A stretch of 64,000 bases of DNA from Vreelandella zhaodongensis (GTDB lineage: Bacteria; Pseudomonadota; Gammaproteobacteria; Pseudomonadales; Halomonadaceae), in assembly GCF_013415115.1 (NCBI RefSeq), contig NZ_JACCDD010000009.1, forward strand, positions 1 to 64,000, read 5' to 3'. Shown piece by piece: positions 41,354 to 51,325 of this stretch. The first letter of the stretch is position 1, and each line of letters opens with the position of its first letter. Both the position numbers and the translations under genes were made by a program. The notes under the pieces are model-generated. The model was not told the origin of the DNA and did no database searches. It saw only the letters and a list, made by a program, of their open reading frames with translations.

Positions 41354-41827
41354 ATGTCAGTCGACCTTCATCAAGCGGTACCTGATTTTTCCGCCCTAGC
41401 TACTAACAATACCACGGTGACGCTATCTGAACTGCGTGGCAAGCAGGTGGTTGTGTTCTTTTATCCAAAAGCGAGCACCCCAGGCTGTACGACCGAAGGG
41501 GGTGACTTCCGTGACCGAAAAGCTCGTTTTGATGCTGCCAACACGATCATCATCGGGGTTTCGAGAGACGGTATCCGCGCCCAGGAAAACTTCAAAGCCA
41601 AGCAGGATTTCAATTTCGAGCTTATCTCTGACAAAGATGAAACGGTGTGCCAGCTTTTTGACGTCATCAAACTTAAAAAAATGTACGGCAAAGAGCACCT
41701 GGGTATTGAGCGCAGCACCTTCCTAATTGACAGCGAGGGTAAACTGGCTCAAGAGTGGCGCGGCGTCAAAGTACCTGGCCATGCTGATGAAGTACTCACA
41801 GCAGCAGAAGCGCTTCATGCCAACTAA
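41354..41827 (+). CDS. bcp: Thioredoxin-dependent peroxiredoxin Bcp (PrxQ family)
   Basis: Reduces hydrogen and organic peroxides in the cytoplasm. The 157-residue protein has the peroxidatic Cys45 in STPGCTTEG. The position equivalent to the resolving Cys50 of E. coli Bcp is Gly here; another Cys lies at 99. The catalytic cycle may thus use Cys99 or an external thiol. The ATG at 41354 has AAGGAG seven bases upstream, favouring it over an upstream in-frame ATG at 41297. A good promoter precedes it. Convergent with the permease gene. Confidence 0.95.
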   Translation: MSVDLHQAVPDFSALATNNTTVTLSELRGKQVVVFFYPKASTPGCTTEGGDFRDRKARFDAANTIIIGVSRDGIRAQENFKAKQDFNFELISDKDETVCQLFDVIKLKKMYGKEHLGIERSTFLIDSEGKLAQEWRGVKVPGHADEVLTAAEALHAN

Positions 41828-41904
41828 CAAAACCAAGAACGCCGCACCCTTCGCGGGTGACTGATCCGCAGGCGCCTTTTCCGTTCGCCCCTTGCGTACT
41901 TCGG

Positions 41905-43029
41905 TTACGTACCACGGTTAGATGGCGCCTGCTCATGTTCGACCGCTGGCAGCTGCTTCTCTTCATCCCGTTCGGCGATCCCTCTTGGCCATGCATACAC
42001 TAATGCTTTGAGCAGCGTGGCCAGCGGGATCGCAAAGAAAACGCCCCAAAATCCCCAAATACCGCCAAAAAACAGCACAGCGACAATGATGGAAACGGGG
42101 TGAATATTATTTGTTTCTGAAAAAAGAACCGGCGCCAATACGTTACCATCCAATGCCTGAATGACACCGTAGGCTATCAGCACATAAGCAAACTGCTCAC
42201 TAATGCCGAAATGGAACCCCGCCACTGCCGCCACAGGGATGGTCACAACGGCAGCGCCAATGTAAGGCACTAAGACAGAAAGACCGACGACGACGGCTAG
42301 CAACGCGGTATACGGCAAACCAAAGAACGCAAAAGTGAAGAAGGCAACCGTCCCCACAATGATTATCTCAATCGACTTGCCACGGATATAGTTAGCAATC
42401 TGATGGTCCATCTCGTGCCAAATACGCGTCAGCAGCGTGCGTTTTTGGGGCAACAGCGACAGTGTGAAACCGACTAATGTTTGGCGGTCTTTGAGCATGA
42501 AAAAGACGAGTATCGGCACCAGAACCAAATAAATAATCAGCGACATGACGTTACCTAGCGACGCTAGCGAAAGCGTCAGTGCGCGCTGCCCTAGCTGGCT
42601 GATTTCTCGACTAGCGACACCAATCCAGCTTTGCATTTGGTCGGGTGTAATTAGGTTAGGGTAGCGTGCCTGGAGATCGTCTAACCAACCTTGACCACTG
42701 GCAAACATGCGAGGCGTTTCCTGAACCAAACCTACCAACTGGGTCCAAATCAGTGGCATCAAGATAAATGCCAGCGTCAGCAGCACACTGATAAAGCCTA
42801 AAAACACGATAATGACCGCCAACAGATGCGGTATCCCCCGACGGGTCAGCGAGCTCACTACCCCTTGTAACAAGAAGGCCAATACCAGCGCCGTAAAAAA
42901 GGGGGCTAACATTCGTCCAAACCAAATAATGGCAGCAAAGCCAGCAACAAGTACCAATAAAAGAATTAACGCCTCTTCGTCTGAAAAGTAGCGATCAATC
43001 CAACTTTTCAGGATAGTGCGCATAGTCAT
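41905..43029 (-). CDS. AI-2E family (PerM-like) transporter
   Basis: A 374-residue inner-membrane protein with about seven to eight hydrophobic segments and the AI-2E family layout: an N-terminal pair of helices, a long soluble stretch (about 90-150), then SLLPQKRTLLTRIWHEMDHQ before the C-terminal helices with GVIQALDGNVLAPVLFSE. The substrate is not known; members have been linked to autoinducer-2 or sodium export. The ATG overlaps the TusA-like gene stop as ATGA, so translation is coupled. The pairing with a TusA-like gene is also seen in Pseudomonas (PA1006-PA1007). Confidence 0.9.
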   Translation of the reverse strand: MTMRTILKSWIDRYFSDEEALILLLVLVAGFAAIIWFGRMLAPFFTALVLAFLLQGVVSSLTRRGIPHLLAVIIVFLGFISVLLTLAFILMPLIWTQLVGLVQETPRMFASGQGWLDDLQARYPNLITPDQMQSWIGVASREISQLGQRALTLSLASLGNVMSLIIYLVLVPILVFFMLKDRQTLVGFTLSLLPQKRTLLTRIWHEMDHQIANYIRGKSIEIIIVGTVAFFTFAFFGLPYTALLAVVVGLSVLVPYIGAAVVTIPVAAVAGFHFGISEQFAYVLIAYGVIQALDGNVLAPVLFSETNNIHPVSIIVAVLFFGGIWGFWGVFFAIPLATLLKALVYAWPRGIAERDEEKQLPAVEHEQAPSNRGT

Positions 43030-43319
43030 GAGTGAGACTTCCCTGCTTTACGTATCCAAAAATAGTACACATCGTCACGCTGCTCGCGTGCTTCTAGCAC
43101 ATGATCACTAAGCTCTGTGAAAGACGCCATGTCTCGCCAGGAACCAGCATCGGTCGCCCTAATTTCAAGGAGCTGCCCAGGTGTTAAGTCTGCTAACGCC
43201 TGCTTAGCCTTCAATAATGGCAGTGGACAATGTAACCCACAGGCATCAAGCAATCGATCAGGCTCAAAGCGAGCTACCGTATTAGGCTCTGTTTTTCCAG
43301 ATGCTGACTGTTCGACCAT
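43026..43319 (-). CDS. TusA/SirA-family sulfur-carrier protein (PA1006-like)
   Basis: A 97-residue protein with the TusA-family motif DACGLHCPLPLLKAK; the first Cys of this motif is the persulfide carrier. The start at 43317-43319 is used because GAGGGAGAGG lies just upstream; a longer in-frame start at 43355 lacks this. In P. aeruginosa the syntenic gene PA1006 encodes a persulfide-carrying protein needed for molybdenum cofactor homeostasis; the same role is plausible from gene order (nadA, bepA, this gene, permease, bcp). It overlaps the permease gene by 4 nt. Confidence 0.9.
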   Translation of the reverse strand: MVEQSASGKTEPNTVARFEPDRLLDACGLHCPLPLLKAKQALADLTPGQLLEIRATDAGSWRDMASFTELSDHVLEAREQRDDVYYFWIRKAGKSHS

Positions 43320-43502
43320 ACCCCTCTCCCTCAAAATCCTGCATAAGTACGCCATTGTTGCATAAACTATTTTGCGTGACAGACATCATGGATTTGATTT
43401 AACGGCACTTCCCTGCCTGAATCAATGTCACACTACTGTTTGCTGCGCATAATACTTGAACTCAAGATCTTACTTGAACTCAGGATCATCAATGAGGATG
43501 CC

Positions 43503-44963
43503 ATGCCGCGCCTTCGACTCGTACCTTCACGCTGGGCCTGCGCACTAGCGCTTATGTTCAGCATCACTAGCGTTAGCTCGCCTAGCCATAGTTTCGATGA
43601 TTATCAGCTGCCCAGTTTAGGAGGCGCCTCAACATCGGTCAGTAATGAAGAATTTCGCCTGGGTCGCGCCTGGCTACGCCAATTTCGTGCCCAGGCTCCT
43701 CAATGGCAGGATCCTATTGTTAATGACTATTTAAATAGCCTCGTGGCTCGACTCGCCCCACATAGCCAACTTGGCAACCTGCGCATTACTACCGTGATGG
43801 TGGATAACAGCTCCTTAAATGCCTTTGCCGTACCAGGTGGCGTAATAGGTATTAATTCTGGACTATTTGCCTTTGCAGAAGATGAGGGGGCTTTTGTATC
43901 GGTCATCGCCCATGAGCTAGGCCACCTCTCGCAACGCCATTATGCCCGAGGCAGCGCCCGCGCCGAACAAACCCAGCTGCCTGCCATGGCCGCCATGTTA
44001 GCAGGTATGTTGATTGCCGTTGGTGGTGCCGGTGATGTCGGCATTGCGACAGCCATGGGCTCCCAGGCCGCCATGATTCAAGACCGGTTATCCTATTCGC
44101 GACGCTTTGAGGAAGAGGCGGATCGCGTCGGCCTTCAGGCGATGGCAAGTGCTGGCTATGACCCAGAGGCGATGGTGCGCATGTTTGCCGCGATGCAACG
44201 CATGGCACGCCTTCAAGGCGGCACGCCTCCCGAGTTTTTGCTGACCCACCCAGTGAGTGACAGCCGCTTAAGCGACGCCCAAGCACGCGCATCGCAGCTG
44301 AGTGTTGCCGACACATACACCAGCGACACTCTGTACGACATGATGCGCGCCCGAGCGTTAATCAGTATTCATAAGAACGCTCCACAGCAAGCGGCCTCGC
44401 GGCTTGAGCAAGAGAATAGCGAAGAACAGGCACAGCGCTATGTCGCAGCACTGGTCGAAGCCCGCACTGGCCAAACTGACAGTGCCTTACAAGCCCTCGA
44501 CCAGCTAGCCCGTGAACTGCCTGATTACGGCATGCTACCAACGTCCGCGGCCACCATTGCACTGGATGCACAACGTTATGACGATGCCATCACTCGCAGC
44601 CAGCGTGTACTTCGCATCATGCCCAACTATCTGCCAGCTCAATTGGTGTTAGCTGAAGCACAACTTCAGCGTGACCCTCGGGCAGCTTTTGAGCTACTAC
44701 GAGACATTACCACGCAGCATCCTGACAACCCGCAGGGGTTCAATCTGCTTGCCGAAGCAGCTGGGCGCAGTGGTTTTAACGGCTGGGGGCACTTGGCCCG
44801 TGCAGAGCATCTACAGTTAACAGGCAGGATTGACCGCGGTATTCGCCAGCTGGGTATTGCCAAAAATGCAGCGCAGCAAGAGAACGACCAGCAAGCACTG
44901 GCACGCATTGAACAACGCAGGGAAGCCTTTATTGAGTACCGAGAGGCGTTAGAGAAATTTTAG
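43503..44963 (+). CDS. bepA: Periplasmic M48 metalloprotease/chaperone BepA
   Basis: Quality control of outer-membrane proteins such as LptD and BAM substrates. The 486-residue length is almost that of E. coli BepA. Signal peptide about residues 1-30; M48 domain with zinc motif HELGH at 137-141, third ligand in EEEAD (about 203-207) and the regulatory His249 in LLTHPVSDSR; a C-terminal TPR half (about 300-486). The ATG at 43503 has GAGG upstream; the in-frame ATG at 43425 would add an unusual 26-residue extension. It would help outer-membrane assembly of the large adhesins, though that is general. Confidence 0.95.
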   Translation: MPRLRLVPSRWACALALMFSITSVSSPSHSFDDYQLPSLGGASTSVSNEEFRLGRAWLRQFRAQAPQWQDPIVNDYLNSLVARLAPHSQLGNLRITTVMVDNSSLNAFAVPGGVIGINSGLFAFAEDEGAFVSVIAHELGHLSQRHYARGSARAEQTQLPAMAAMLAGMLIAVGGAGDVGIATAMGSQAAMIQDRLSYSRRFEEEADRVGLQAMASAGYDPEAMVRMFAAMQRMARLQGGTPPEFLLTHPVSDSRLSDAQARASQLSVADTYTSDTLYDMMRARALISIHKNAPQQAASRLEQENSEEQAQRYVAALVEARTGQTDSALQALDQLARELPDYGMLPTSAATIALDAQRYDDAITRSQRVLRIMPNYLPAQLVLAEAQLQRDPRAAFELLRDITTQHPDNPQGFNLLAEAAGRSGFNGWGHLARAEHLQLTGRIDRGIRQLGIAKNAAQQENDQQALARIEQRREAFIEYREALEKF

Positions 44964-45021
44964 GCTGATGATGGGCTGCCCAAGCGCCATAAGCACTCGG
45001 GCAGTCAAATGACAGAGCAGG

Positions 45022-46050
45022 TTAGGCGTTAAAGCTCAGCATTCGCTCTAATGGCTTTAATGCCTGCTTGCGCAACGTGTCGTCTACCAAGATTTCGCCG
45101 CTGCCATGGCGTAACGCACCCGCCAGGTTGTCTAGTGCGTTCATCGCCATCCACGGGCAGTGCGCGCAGCTACGACAGGTAGCGCCGTTCCCTGCGGTAG
45201 GCGCTTCAAACAACGTTTTACTGGGCACGGCTTGCTGCATCTTAAAAAAGATACCGCGATCAGTGGCAACGATCAGTTTGTCATTGGGCAACGTTTGCGC
45301 AGCTTTTATCAGCTGCGAGGTAGAGCCTGCTACGTCAGCCAGCGCGACGACTGCATCCGGAGACTCGGGATGTACCAGCACGGCAGCTTCAGGATAAAGA
45401 CGCTTAAGGTCTTCAATCCCCTTTGCCTTGAACTCTTCGTGAACGATACAGGCCCCGTCCCACATCAGCATATCTGCGCCGGTTTTTTTCTGGATATACC
45501 CACCCAAGTGCTTATCAGGTGCCCAGAGAATCTTTTCGCCCTTGGCTTGAAGATGCTCAATAACCTCAACCGCAATCGACGAGGTCACGACCCAGTCAGC
45601 TCGCGCTTTGACAGCAGCAGAGGTATTTGCATATACCACCACGGTACGATCAGGGTGCGCATCGCAGAAGGCGCTGAATTCATCCGCAGGGCAGCCAATA
45701 TCCAGCGAGCACGTTGCTTCTAGAGTGGGCATTAGAACGCGTTTTTCTGGAGAAAGAATTTTTGCTGTTTCGCCCATAAAACGCACACCGGCAACCACCA
45801 GCGTTGTTGCATCGTGGCGTGCGCCAAAACGCGCCATTTCAAGGGAGTCAGCAACACAGCCACCCGTCTCTTCAGCTAGCTGCTGAATGGCATCGTCTGT
45901 GTAATAGTGAGCCACCAGCACCGCATTGTGTGCTTTTAGCAACTGCTTAATTTCAGCCACTCGCGCCTCATCCTCCACAGGAATACGGGTAGGGCAGTAC
46001 GGGCTGGGTAGCGGAGCGTCAAGCTCGGCTTGGGAAGTCATAATAGTCAT
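45022..46050 (-). CDS. nadA: Quinolinate synthase A
   Basis: Makes quinolinate from iminoaspartate and dihydroxyacetone phosphate in NAD synthesis, using a 4Fe-4S cluster. In the 342-residue protein cluster ligands are Cys114, Cys201 and Cys298, equivalent to 113/200/297 of E. coli; the last lies in CRSCAHC. Substrate loops VAHYYTDD and NTSAAVKAR are intact. Start is uncertain among GTG 46062, ATG 46050 and ATG 46041, none with a strong Shine-Dalgarno; I use 46050. Confidence 0.95.
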   Translation of the reverse strand: MTIMTSQAELDAPLPSPYCPTRIPVEDEARVAEIKQLLKAHNAVLVAHYYTDDAIQQLAEETGGCVADSLEMARFGARHDATTLVVAGVRFMGETAKILSPEKRVLMPTLEATCSLDIGCPADEFSAFCDAHPDRTVVVYANTSAAVKARADWVVTSSIAVEVIEHLQAKGEKILWAPDKHLGGYIQKKTGADMLMWDGACIVHEEFKAKGIEDLKRLYPEAAVLVHPESPDAVVALADVAGSTSQLIKAAQTLPNDKLIVATDRGIFFKMQQAVPSKTLFEAPTAGNGATCRSCAHCPWMAMNALDNLAGALRHGSGEILVDDTLRKQALKPLERMLSFNA

Positions 46051-46313
46051 CGTGTCTACCACTGTGACGAACAGGGAATCCCCCTGTTAAACACCGGTCA
46101 CGGCGCATGCACTCCGCACACCCCGCACTCGATGCGGTAAAGCCTCTGCGTCTTTCGCGGTGGCTTTGCCGCTCTGCTCGCTATTAAGACGGGCAGCGCT
46201 ACCGTGACATGATCGGCAGCTATAACTGAACCTATTGTGGTGGTAAATTGTGGCTCGCTGCAAGCAGAAAGTATGCGTTGAGACGTTTCACCACAGTACA
46301 AACAATCGCAAAA

Positions 46314-46341
46314 CGCCCCTGGCAGCAAGCTACCAGGGGCG
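46314..46341 (-). terminator. Terminator after the tRNA-Lys pair
   Basis: Stem CGCCCCTGG (46314-46322) and CCAGGGGCG (46333-46341), loop of 10 nt that extends the stem by AGC/GCT. On the minus strand it is followed by TTTTGCG. It lies 7 nt past the CCA end of the downstream tRNA. Confidence 0.85.
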
Positions 46342-46348
46342 CTAAATT

Positions 46349-46424
46349 TGGTGGGTCGTGTAGGATTCGAACCTACGACCAATTGATTAAAAGTCAACTG
46401 CTCTACCAACTGAGCTAACGACCC
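46349..46424 (-). tRNA. tRNA-Lys (anticodon TTT), copy 2
   Basis: 76 nt on the minus strand, starting GGGTCGTTAGCTCAG and ending in encoded CCA. The acceptor stem GGGTCGT/ACGACCC pairs fully, the anticodon loop is CTTTTAA (anticodon TTT) and the T arm has GGTTCGAATCC. Sequence is identical to the copy at 46476-46551. Confidence 0.98.
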
Positions 46425-46475
46425 AAATTTTGCTACGCACCTAGTTAACTACTTGGCGCTATAAATTAGTTCGAG

Positions 46476-46551
46476 TGGTGGGTCGTGTAGGATTCGAACC
46501 TACGACCAATTGATTAAAAGTCAACTGCTCTACCAACTGAGCTAACGACCC
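46476..46551 (-). tRNA. tRNA-Lys (anticodon TTT), copy 1
   Basis: Same 76-nt sequence as the copy at 46349-46424, including the encoded CCA. The two are 51 nt apart in the same direction and probably form one transcript that ends at the hairpin at 46314-46341. Confidence 0.98.
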
Positions 46552-46688
46552 CCTCGAACGGATGCATATAGTACGGATAGAGCTCACTAATAGCAAGCAT
46601 TTTTTACCTTTTACCGATAGACACCCGCCAAAAACCACTCTCTGTTAACTATTATCAGTTATTCTTAAATACGTCCTTAACCACGACC

Positions 46689-47558
46689 TTAGCTACGCTT
46701 AGGCTTACGCATCGCTTGAACTGGGCGACGCTTGTGTTTATCACGGCTCCAGCGGTTTTTCTCATCTGGCGTTAATGCTGGTACCTTGCGGGTTTCCAGG
46801 TTTGCCAACGTGGCCAAGTCATCGACTTCATCCTGGGAAAGCTCAACCCACTCGCCCGCTTTGGCACGCTTATCAAGGAAGATATTGCCGTAGCGCACTC
46901 GCTTCAGGCGACTAACCGTGAGCCCCTGGGATTCCCACAGGCGACGAACTTCGCGGTTACGACCTTCTAAAATCACCACGTGGAACCAGGTATTAATGCC
47001 TTCGCCGCCAAACTCCTGCACGTCAGTAAAACGCGCGGGACCATCTTCCAGCATCACACCGTCAACCATGGCGACAATATGCTCACGTTTGACCTCACCC
47101 ATTACTCGAACCGCGTACTCACGCTCTACCTGGGTCGAAGGGTGCATCAGTCGGTTAGCAAGCTCGCCATCTGTCGTGAATAGCAGCAAGCCGCTGGTGT
47201 TAATATCCAAGCGACCAATGGCAATCCAGCGCTCACCTTTCAGACGTGGTAAGCGCTCAAACACCGTGCGACGCCCTTCTGGGTCTTTGCGCGTGCACAA
47301 CTCACCTTCCGGCTTGTTGTACATAATCACTCGGCGCGGCACTTCCTCTTCGGGCCGCAGCGATACAGGGCGATCATCAAAACTTACCTTATCGCGGGCC
47401 TCTACTCGATCGCCTAACTTGGCTACCTGGCTATTAACCTTTACCCGACCGTCGGAAATGGCCGTTTCCATTTCACGGCGTGACCCCAGCCCTGCCCGGG
47501 CCAATACTTTTTGCAGCTTTTCACTGGTGGGGGGCGTGGTGTTATTGCTCTGACTCAT
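46689..47558 (-). CDS. rluB: 23S rRNA pseudouridine(2605) synthase RluB
   Basis: Isomerises U2605 of 23S rRNA. The 289-residue protein has an S4 RNA-binding domain (about 13-60) and a RsuA-type catalytic domain with Asp118 in [13 protein letters not shown]. Motif VIMYNKPEG and [11 protein letters not shown] are family signatures. The C-terminal tail is strongly basic ([17 protein letters not shown]), as usual. It overlaps scpB by 17 nt, in the conserved order scpA-scpB-rluB. ATG at 47556-47558. Confidence 0.95.
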   Translation of the reverse strand: MSQSNNTTPPTSEKLQKVLARAGLGSRREMETAISDGRVKVNSQVAKLGDRVEARDKVSFDDRPVSLRPEEEVPRRVIMYNKPEGELCTRKDPEGRRTVFERLPRLKGERWIAIGRLDINTSGLLLFTTDGELANRLMHPSTQVEREYAVRVMGEVKREHIVAMVDGVMLEDGPARFTDVQEFGGEGINTWFHVVILEGRNREVRRLWESQGLTVSRLKRVRYGNIFLDKRAKAGEWVELSQDEVDDLATLANLETRKVPALTPDEKNRWSRDKHKRRPVQAMRKPKRS

Positions 47559-48429
47559 GGTCGTCTGACCTCACATCGTTAGTCTGCGTGCGCGCATCAT
47601 CGTCATTGTGCTGCGCACGTGCCGCTAGGCGCGCCTCTAAATCGGCAAAACTCAGCGGCTGGGTTAACGCCGTCTCGGCGTGTTTGTCAGCTATCTCTGT
47701 CGCAACAATCTCAGCTGAGATTATCTCTTCACTCTGGGGTGGCGCATCCTGCACGGTTTCTAGCGTCTCGTCCAGTGCGGACGTCACCTCTTCTTGGTTA
47801 TGAATGCTTTCCGCCTGATCGCTAATCCGTTCTTCTTGGCTACTCGTGCTCTCTTCTAGCTCACTAACATTGCCGCCTAGTTCAATAGCACTGTCGCTAT
47901 CATCGGCATTGACCAGCTCATGCATCGGTGGCAATGCATCCAAGGTTTTCAGGCCAAAATCATCCAAAAAGCTGCGGGTAGTGGCGTAGACAGCTGGGCG
48001 CCCAGGCACATCTCGATGACCTACCACACGGACCCAACCCCGTTCCATTAGCGTGCGCATAATAGAGCTACTGACACTCACACCACGCACATCTTCAATA
48101 TCCCCCCGCGTCACTGGCTGGCGATAGGCAATCAGTGCCAGCGTTTCCAGCAGTGCCCGTGAGTAACGCTGCGGCCGCTCATCCCATAGGCGCGACACCC
48201 AATGAGAGAGTCGTGGCCGAATACGCAGCTGAAATCCTGACGCCGTTTCTACGAGCTCCAGCGCACCTTCTTCATGACGCAAAACAAGGCGAGCCAAGGC
48301 ATCCCGCAAGGCTTTTTTAGATGGGCATTCATCCTCTAAAAACAGCGTTTCAAGCCGCTCTAGGGAAAGCGGCTCACCTGCGGCAAGCAGCGCCGCTTCA
48401 ATAATGTCGTCTAACGTGGTGTCTCTCAC
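47542..48429 (-). CDS. scpB: Segregation and condensation protein B
   Basis: Winged-helix subunit of the SMC-ScpAB condensin. Residues about 1-180 carry the two winged-helix domains, with [19 protein letters not shown] and [12 protein letters not shown]. Residues about 185-295 are an acidic, Glu/Ser-rich extension of low complexity, long for the family though such tails are common in gammaproteobacteria. GTG start overlaps the scpA stop as GTGA, so translation is coupled. Confidence 0.94.
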   Translation of the reverse strand: MRDTTLDDIIEAALLAAGEPLSLERLETLFLEDECPSKKALRDALARLVLRHEEGALELVETASGFQLRIRPRLSHWVSRLWDERPQRYSRALLETLALIAYRQPVTRGDIEDVRGVSVSSSIMRTLMERGWVRVVGHRDVPGRPAVYATTRSFLDDFGLKTLDALPPMHELVNADDSDSAIELGGNVSELEESTSSQEERISDQAESIHNQEEVTSALDETLETVQDAPPQSEEIISAEIVATEIADKHAETALTQPLSFADLEARLAARAQHNDDDARTQTNDVRSDDHESEQ

Positions 48430-49385
48430 GACGACTCCTCGTCAGGTTCAAATGCCGACTCTTCAAACGCTGATTCAGCAGCGTCATCTTCTGGGTCGGC
48501 CTCTTCAAACGCGCTCTCTTCACCATCCGCCAAGGCAGCTTGACGCGCACGCACATGGATGGGTGAAAGTGGCGCATTCTGAACAATTTCGATCATGGCT
48601 TCTTTGGCCAGCTCTAAAATGGCCATAAACGTAACAACAACCCCAGCTCGCCCCTCCTCCAGCGTGAATAACGCTTCAAACGGGGTATAGCGCTGGTGGT
48701 CACCATCATGGTGTAACTGCTCCATAATTTTCAGCATACGTTCGCGGGTAGAGAGCACCTCACGACTGATTTGGTGGGCTTGCGCCAGCTCAGCGCGTTT
48801 TAGAATATCCGACAGCGCCCCCAGCAGCTCGTCTAACCCTACATCAGGATGAATCACCCGCGCCTCTAACGGTGGCAGCCCCGCCTGTACACTAAACCAG
48901 TCACGCCCTACCCGAGGCAGCGTATCCAACGTTTCGGCCGCTTCTTTTAAGCGTTCATACTCTTGCAGGCGGCGAATCAGCTCAGCCCTGGGATCCTCTT
49001 CCTCCTCGCCTTCTGCCTTCGGTGGACGTGGCAGCAGTGTGCGGGATTTAATTTCCGCTAGCATGGCGGCCATTAACAAGTACTCTCCGGCCAGCTCAAT
49101 CTCCATGGCTTTCATCAGTTCCACATATTCAATGTATTGATGAGTAATCGTCGCCACATTGATCGTCAAAATATCCAGGTTCTGACGGCGAATAAGATAG
49201 AGCAGCAGATCGAGCGGCCCCTCGAAGGCTTCCAGAAACACCCGCAGCGCCTCTGGTGGTATGTAAAGATCCTCCGGCAGCTGCATGATCGGCTCATCAA
49301 ACAGGCGCCCAAGCGCCTCTACTACCGGTTCAGCAGTTGGCTCTATAAGCTCGTGATCAACGGTTGCGTTTGGCGTCTCGCTCAC
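48426..49385 (-). CDS. scpA: Segregation and condensation protein A
   Basis: Kleisin subunit that bridges SMC heads. The 319-residue protein has the N-terminal phrase FEGPLDLLLYLIRRQNLDI, then IEYVELMKAMEIELAGEYLL, and a C-terminal winged helix (about 195-270), followed by an acidic tail. The start is GTG at 49383-49385, with AAGGAA upstream. The leader contains three tandem 18-bp repeats, each with a three-codon mini-ORF. First gene of scpA-scpB-rluB. Confidence 0.95.
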   Translation of the reverse strand: MSETPNATVDHELIEPTAEPVVEALGRLFDEPIMQLPEDLYIPPEALRVFLEAFEGPLDLLLYLIRRQNLDILTINVATITHQYIEYVELMKAMEIELAGEYLLMAAMLAEIKSRTLLPRPPKAEGEEEEDPRAELIRRLQEYERLKEAAETLDTLPRVGRDWFSVQAGLPPLEARVIHPDVGLDELLGALSDILKRAELAQAHQISREVLSTRERMLKIMEQLHHDGDHQRYTPFEALFTLEEGRAGVVVTFMAILELAKEAMIEIVQNAPLSPIHVRARQAALADGEESAFEEADPEDDAAESAFEESAFEPDEESS

Positions 49386-49403
49386 GCGGGGCGTGTTCCT
49401 TTA

Positions 49404-49457
49404 GTTAAACATCCATGGTTAGTTAAACGTCCATGGTAAGTTAAGTGTCCATGCTCG
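49404..49457 (-). repeat. Three tandem 18-bp repeats with mini-ORFs upstream of scpA
   Basis: Copies at 49404-49421, 49422-49439 and 49440-49457, based on GTTAAACGTCCATGGTAA; the third is degenerate. On the transcribed strand each copy contains ATG GAY RYT TAA, i.e. Met-Asp-Val/Thr-stop, all in one frame. The last stop is 20 nt before the scpA GTG. No clear Shine-Dalgarno precedes the mini-ORFs. Confidence 0.8.
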
Positions 49458-49494
49458 CCAGTGTAACAGCGTGTCGCCTATTGAGGCATTATCG

Positions 49495-51324
49495 CTACCC
49501 AGCCTCAGCCGCCTTGCGATAGCGCCCTTGATAGTCAAACAGCTTATCGCGAAGCTTCCAGTGCCGTCCGACTTTACGGCCAACGACAAAGTCTGGGTGG
49601 CGCAGCCGTCGCTGCTCTTCGACCACCTCGGCTGGCGTAACAGGCTGCCAATTAGTGCCTGGCGCACGCAGGTGATTGCGTAAAAAAACAGCATAAAATG
49701 CCCGCCGCTGAGCAGGTGTTTCCAGCGCAAACCACTCCGCCAAGCTCGCGCCATCTTCATCGTAATACGTGACTTTTAAACGCGGTAGCCCCCGCCCGTT
49801 GGTCGTGGCCTCTAACTGCATACCGCTGACTCGCAGTACGTTGGCATCTTTTAATTTGAGGGCGTCTTTGAGCTTATCGTCGGCATCCACCAACAGTTGC
49901 TCGCAGCCGTGACAGCGGCGGGCGGCAATATCATTTTCAGCGCCACATTGCTCACAGACCTTAAAGCGAAAACGAAAATCACACTGTTTTTGATCGGCGC
50001 CCTGCCGGCCCTTGCCCGCCTTAGCAGGCGGATTGGGGTTATCCACCAATCCCTGGCAGCGACGGCCAAAATGCTCAATCACCAACTCTCCATCACGTTT
50101 ACCCCAGAACAGATTGGCATGACCACAAGCTGGGCACTCAACCTGAACCGGTTCGCTGTCGCTGTCTGGTTTTGGCTCGCCTACTTCCGGCGCATAAAGG
50201 TCCCAGGGGTTGCCTGCGAAGTCCAGCACTAGGCAGTTGGCTTTACCCGGCGATAAGCGCAGCCCTCGGCCTACAATCTGCTGATAAAGGCTCACCGACT
50301 CAGTGGGCCGCAGAATGGCGATCAAATCCACATGAGGCGCATCGAACCCTGTGGTTAGCACGGCCACATTGACCAGAAACTTAAGCTCGCGTGCCTTAAA
50401 CGCCTCAATAAGCGAAGTGCGCTCTTGGGAGACCGTCGCACCGGTAATTAGTGCCGCTTGGTTCGTAGGTAAGTAACTGATAATTTCTTCGGCATGAGCA
50501 ACCGTGGCGGCAAAAATCATCACGCCTTGACGCTCCTCGGCGTACTCAACCACCTGCTGAATGATCCTTGGCGTAGCTCGGCTGCCGGCAACAACGCGAT
50601 TAAGCTCTTGCTCACGAAACAGTCCACTGGAGGCAGGAGCCAAGGCGGAGAAATCATAGCCTTCAATAGCCATATCTAGCCGCTTGGGCTCCGCCAAAAA
50701 GCCTTGTTTCACCATTAGCCGTAGCGGCTGCTCAAAGACACAGTCGGCAAATAAGCACGCTTCATCGCCGCGTACCATGCCATGATAATGTCGGTGGTAG
50801 ATAAACCCCTGCCCCAACCGAAACGGCGTAGCGGTTAAGCCGAGAATTTTCAGCTGCGGGTTGTGATGCTGAAGATGTTCAATAACCTGGCGATAGCTAG
50901 CATCTTTTTCCAACGATACCCGGTGGCACTCATCAATCACCAGTAACGTAAAACTGGCGTCACTGAAGCGCTCTAGGTTGCGCACCACCGACTGCACCGA
51001 GCCAAACACCACTTGTCGACTGGCTTCTTTATGCTTGAGGCCAGCGCTAAAAATATCTGCCTCAAGTCCGTAGGCTTGGTACTTGGCATGATTTTGCTCG
51101 ACCAGCTCACGCACGTGAGCCAGCACCAGCACGCGACCACGGGCTAGTCTGGCAAGCTCAGCAATTACCAGCGACTTACCGCTACCCGTGGGCAATACCA
51201 CCACCGCAGGCGCACTGGTCGCACGGAAGTGCTCCACCACACGCTTTACCGCCTCTTGTTGGTAAGGACGTAAGCAAGGTGGCGAGCCAGAAATAGCTTC
51301 GGTGCAAGGGCTGAATTGAGGCAT
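49495..51324 (-). CDS. radD: DEAD/DEAH-box DNA repair ATPase RadD
   Basis: Superfamily 2 ATPase acting in recombinational repair with RecA and SSB. The 609-residue protein follows E. coli RadD closely: LRPYQQEAV (Q-motif area), Walker [25 protein letters not shown]-type box [26 protein letters not shown], then zinc-type cysteine pairs [21 protein letters not shown] and CHGCEQLL, and [10 protein letters not shown] near the end. The ATG at 51322-51324 is preferred; an in-frame GTG at 51363 would overlap the crotonase gene by 38 nt. Only one base separates it from the crotonase stop, so the two are likely co-transcribed. Confidence 0.95.
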   Translation of the reverse strand: MPQFSPCTEAISGSPPCLRPYQQEAVKRVVEHFRATSAPAVVVLPTGSGKSLVIAELARLARGRVLVLAHVRELVEQNHAKYQAYGLEADIFSAGLKHKEASRQVVFGSVQSVVRNLERFSDASFTLLVIDECHRVSLEKDASYRQVIEHLQHHNPQLKILGLTATPFRLGQGFIYHRHYHGMVRGDEACLFADCVFEQPLRLMVKQGFLAEPKRLDMAIEGYDFSALAPASSGLFREQELNRVVAGSRATPRIIQQVVEYAEERQGVMIFAATVAHAEEIISYLPTNQAALITGATVSQERTSLIEAFKARELKFLVNVAVLTTGFDAPHVDLIAILRPTESVSLYQQIVGRGLRLSPGKANCLVLDFAGNPWDLYAPEVGEPKPDSDSEPVQVECPACGHANLFWGKRDGELVIEHFGRRCQGLVDNPNPPAKAGKGRQGADQKQCDFRFRFKVCEQCGAENDIAARRCHGCEQLLVDADDKLKDALKLKDANVLRVSGMQLEATTNGRGLPRLKVTYYDEDGASLAEWFALETPAQRRAFYAVFLRNHLRAPGTNWQPVTPAEVVEEQRRLRHPDFVVGRKVGRHWKLRDKLFDYQGRYRKAAEAG

Positions 51325-51325
51325 G

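Noticed and set aside
46098..46409. 103-codon minus-strand frame
   Set aside because: Its N-terminal part is the translation of a tRNA-Lys gene (VEQLTFNQLVVGSNPTRP type), a common false ORF.
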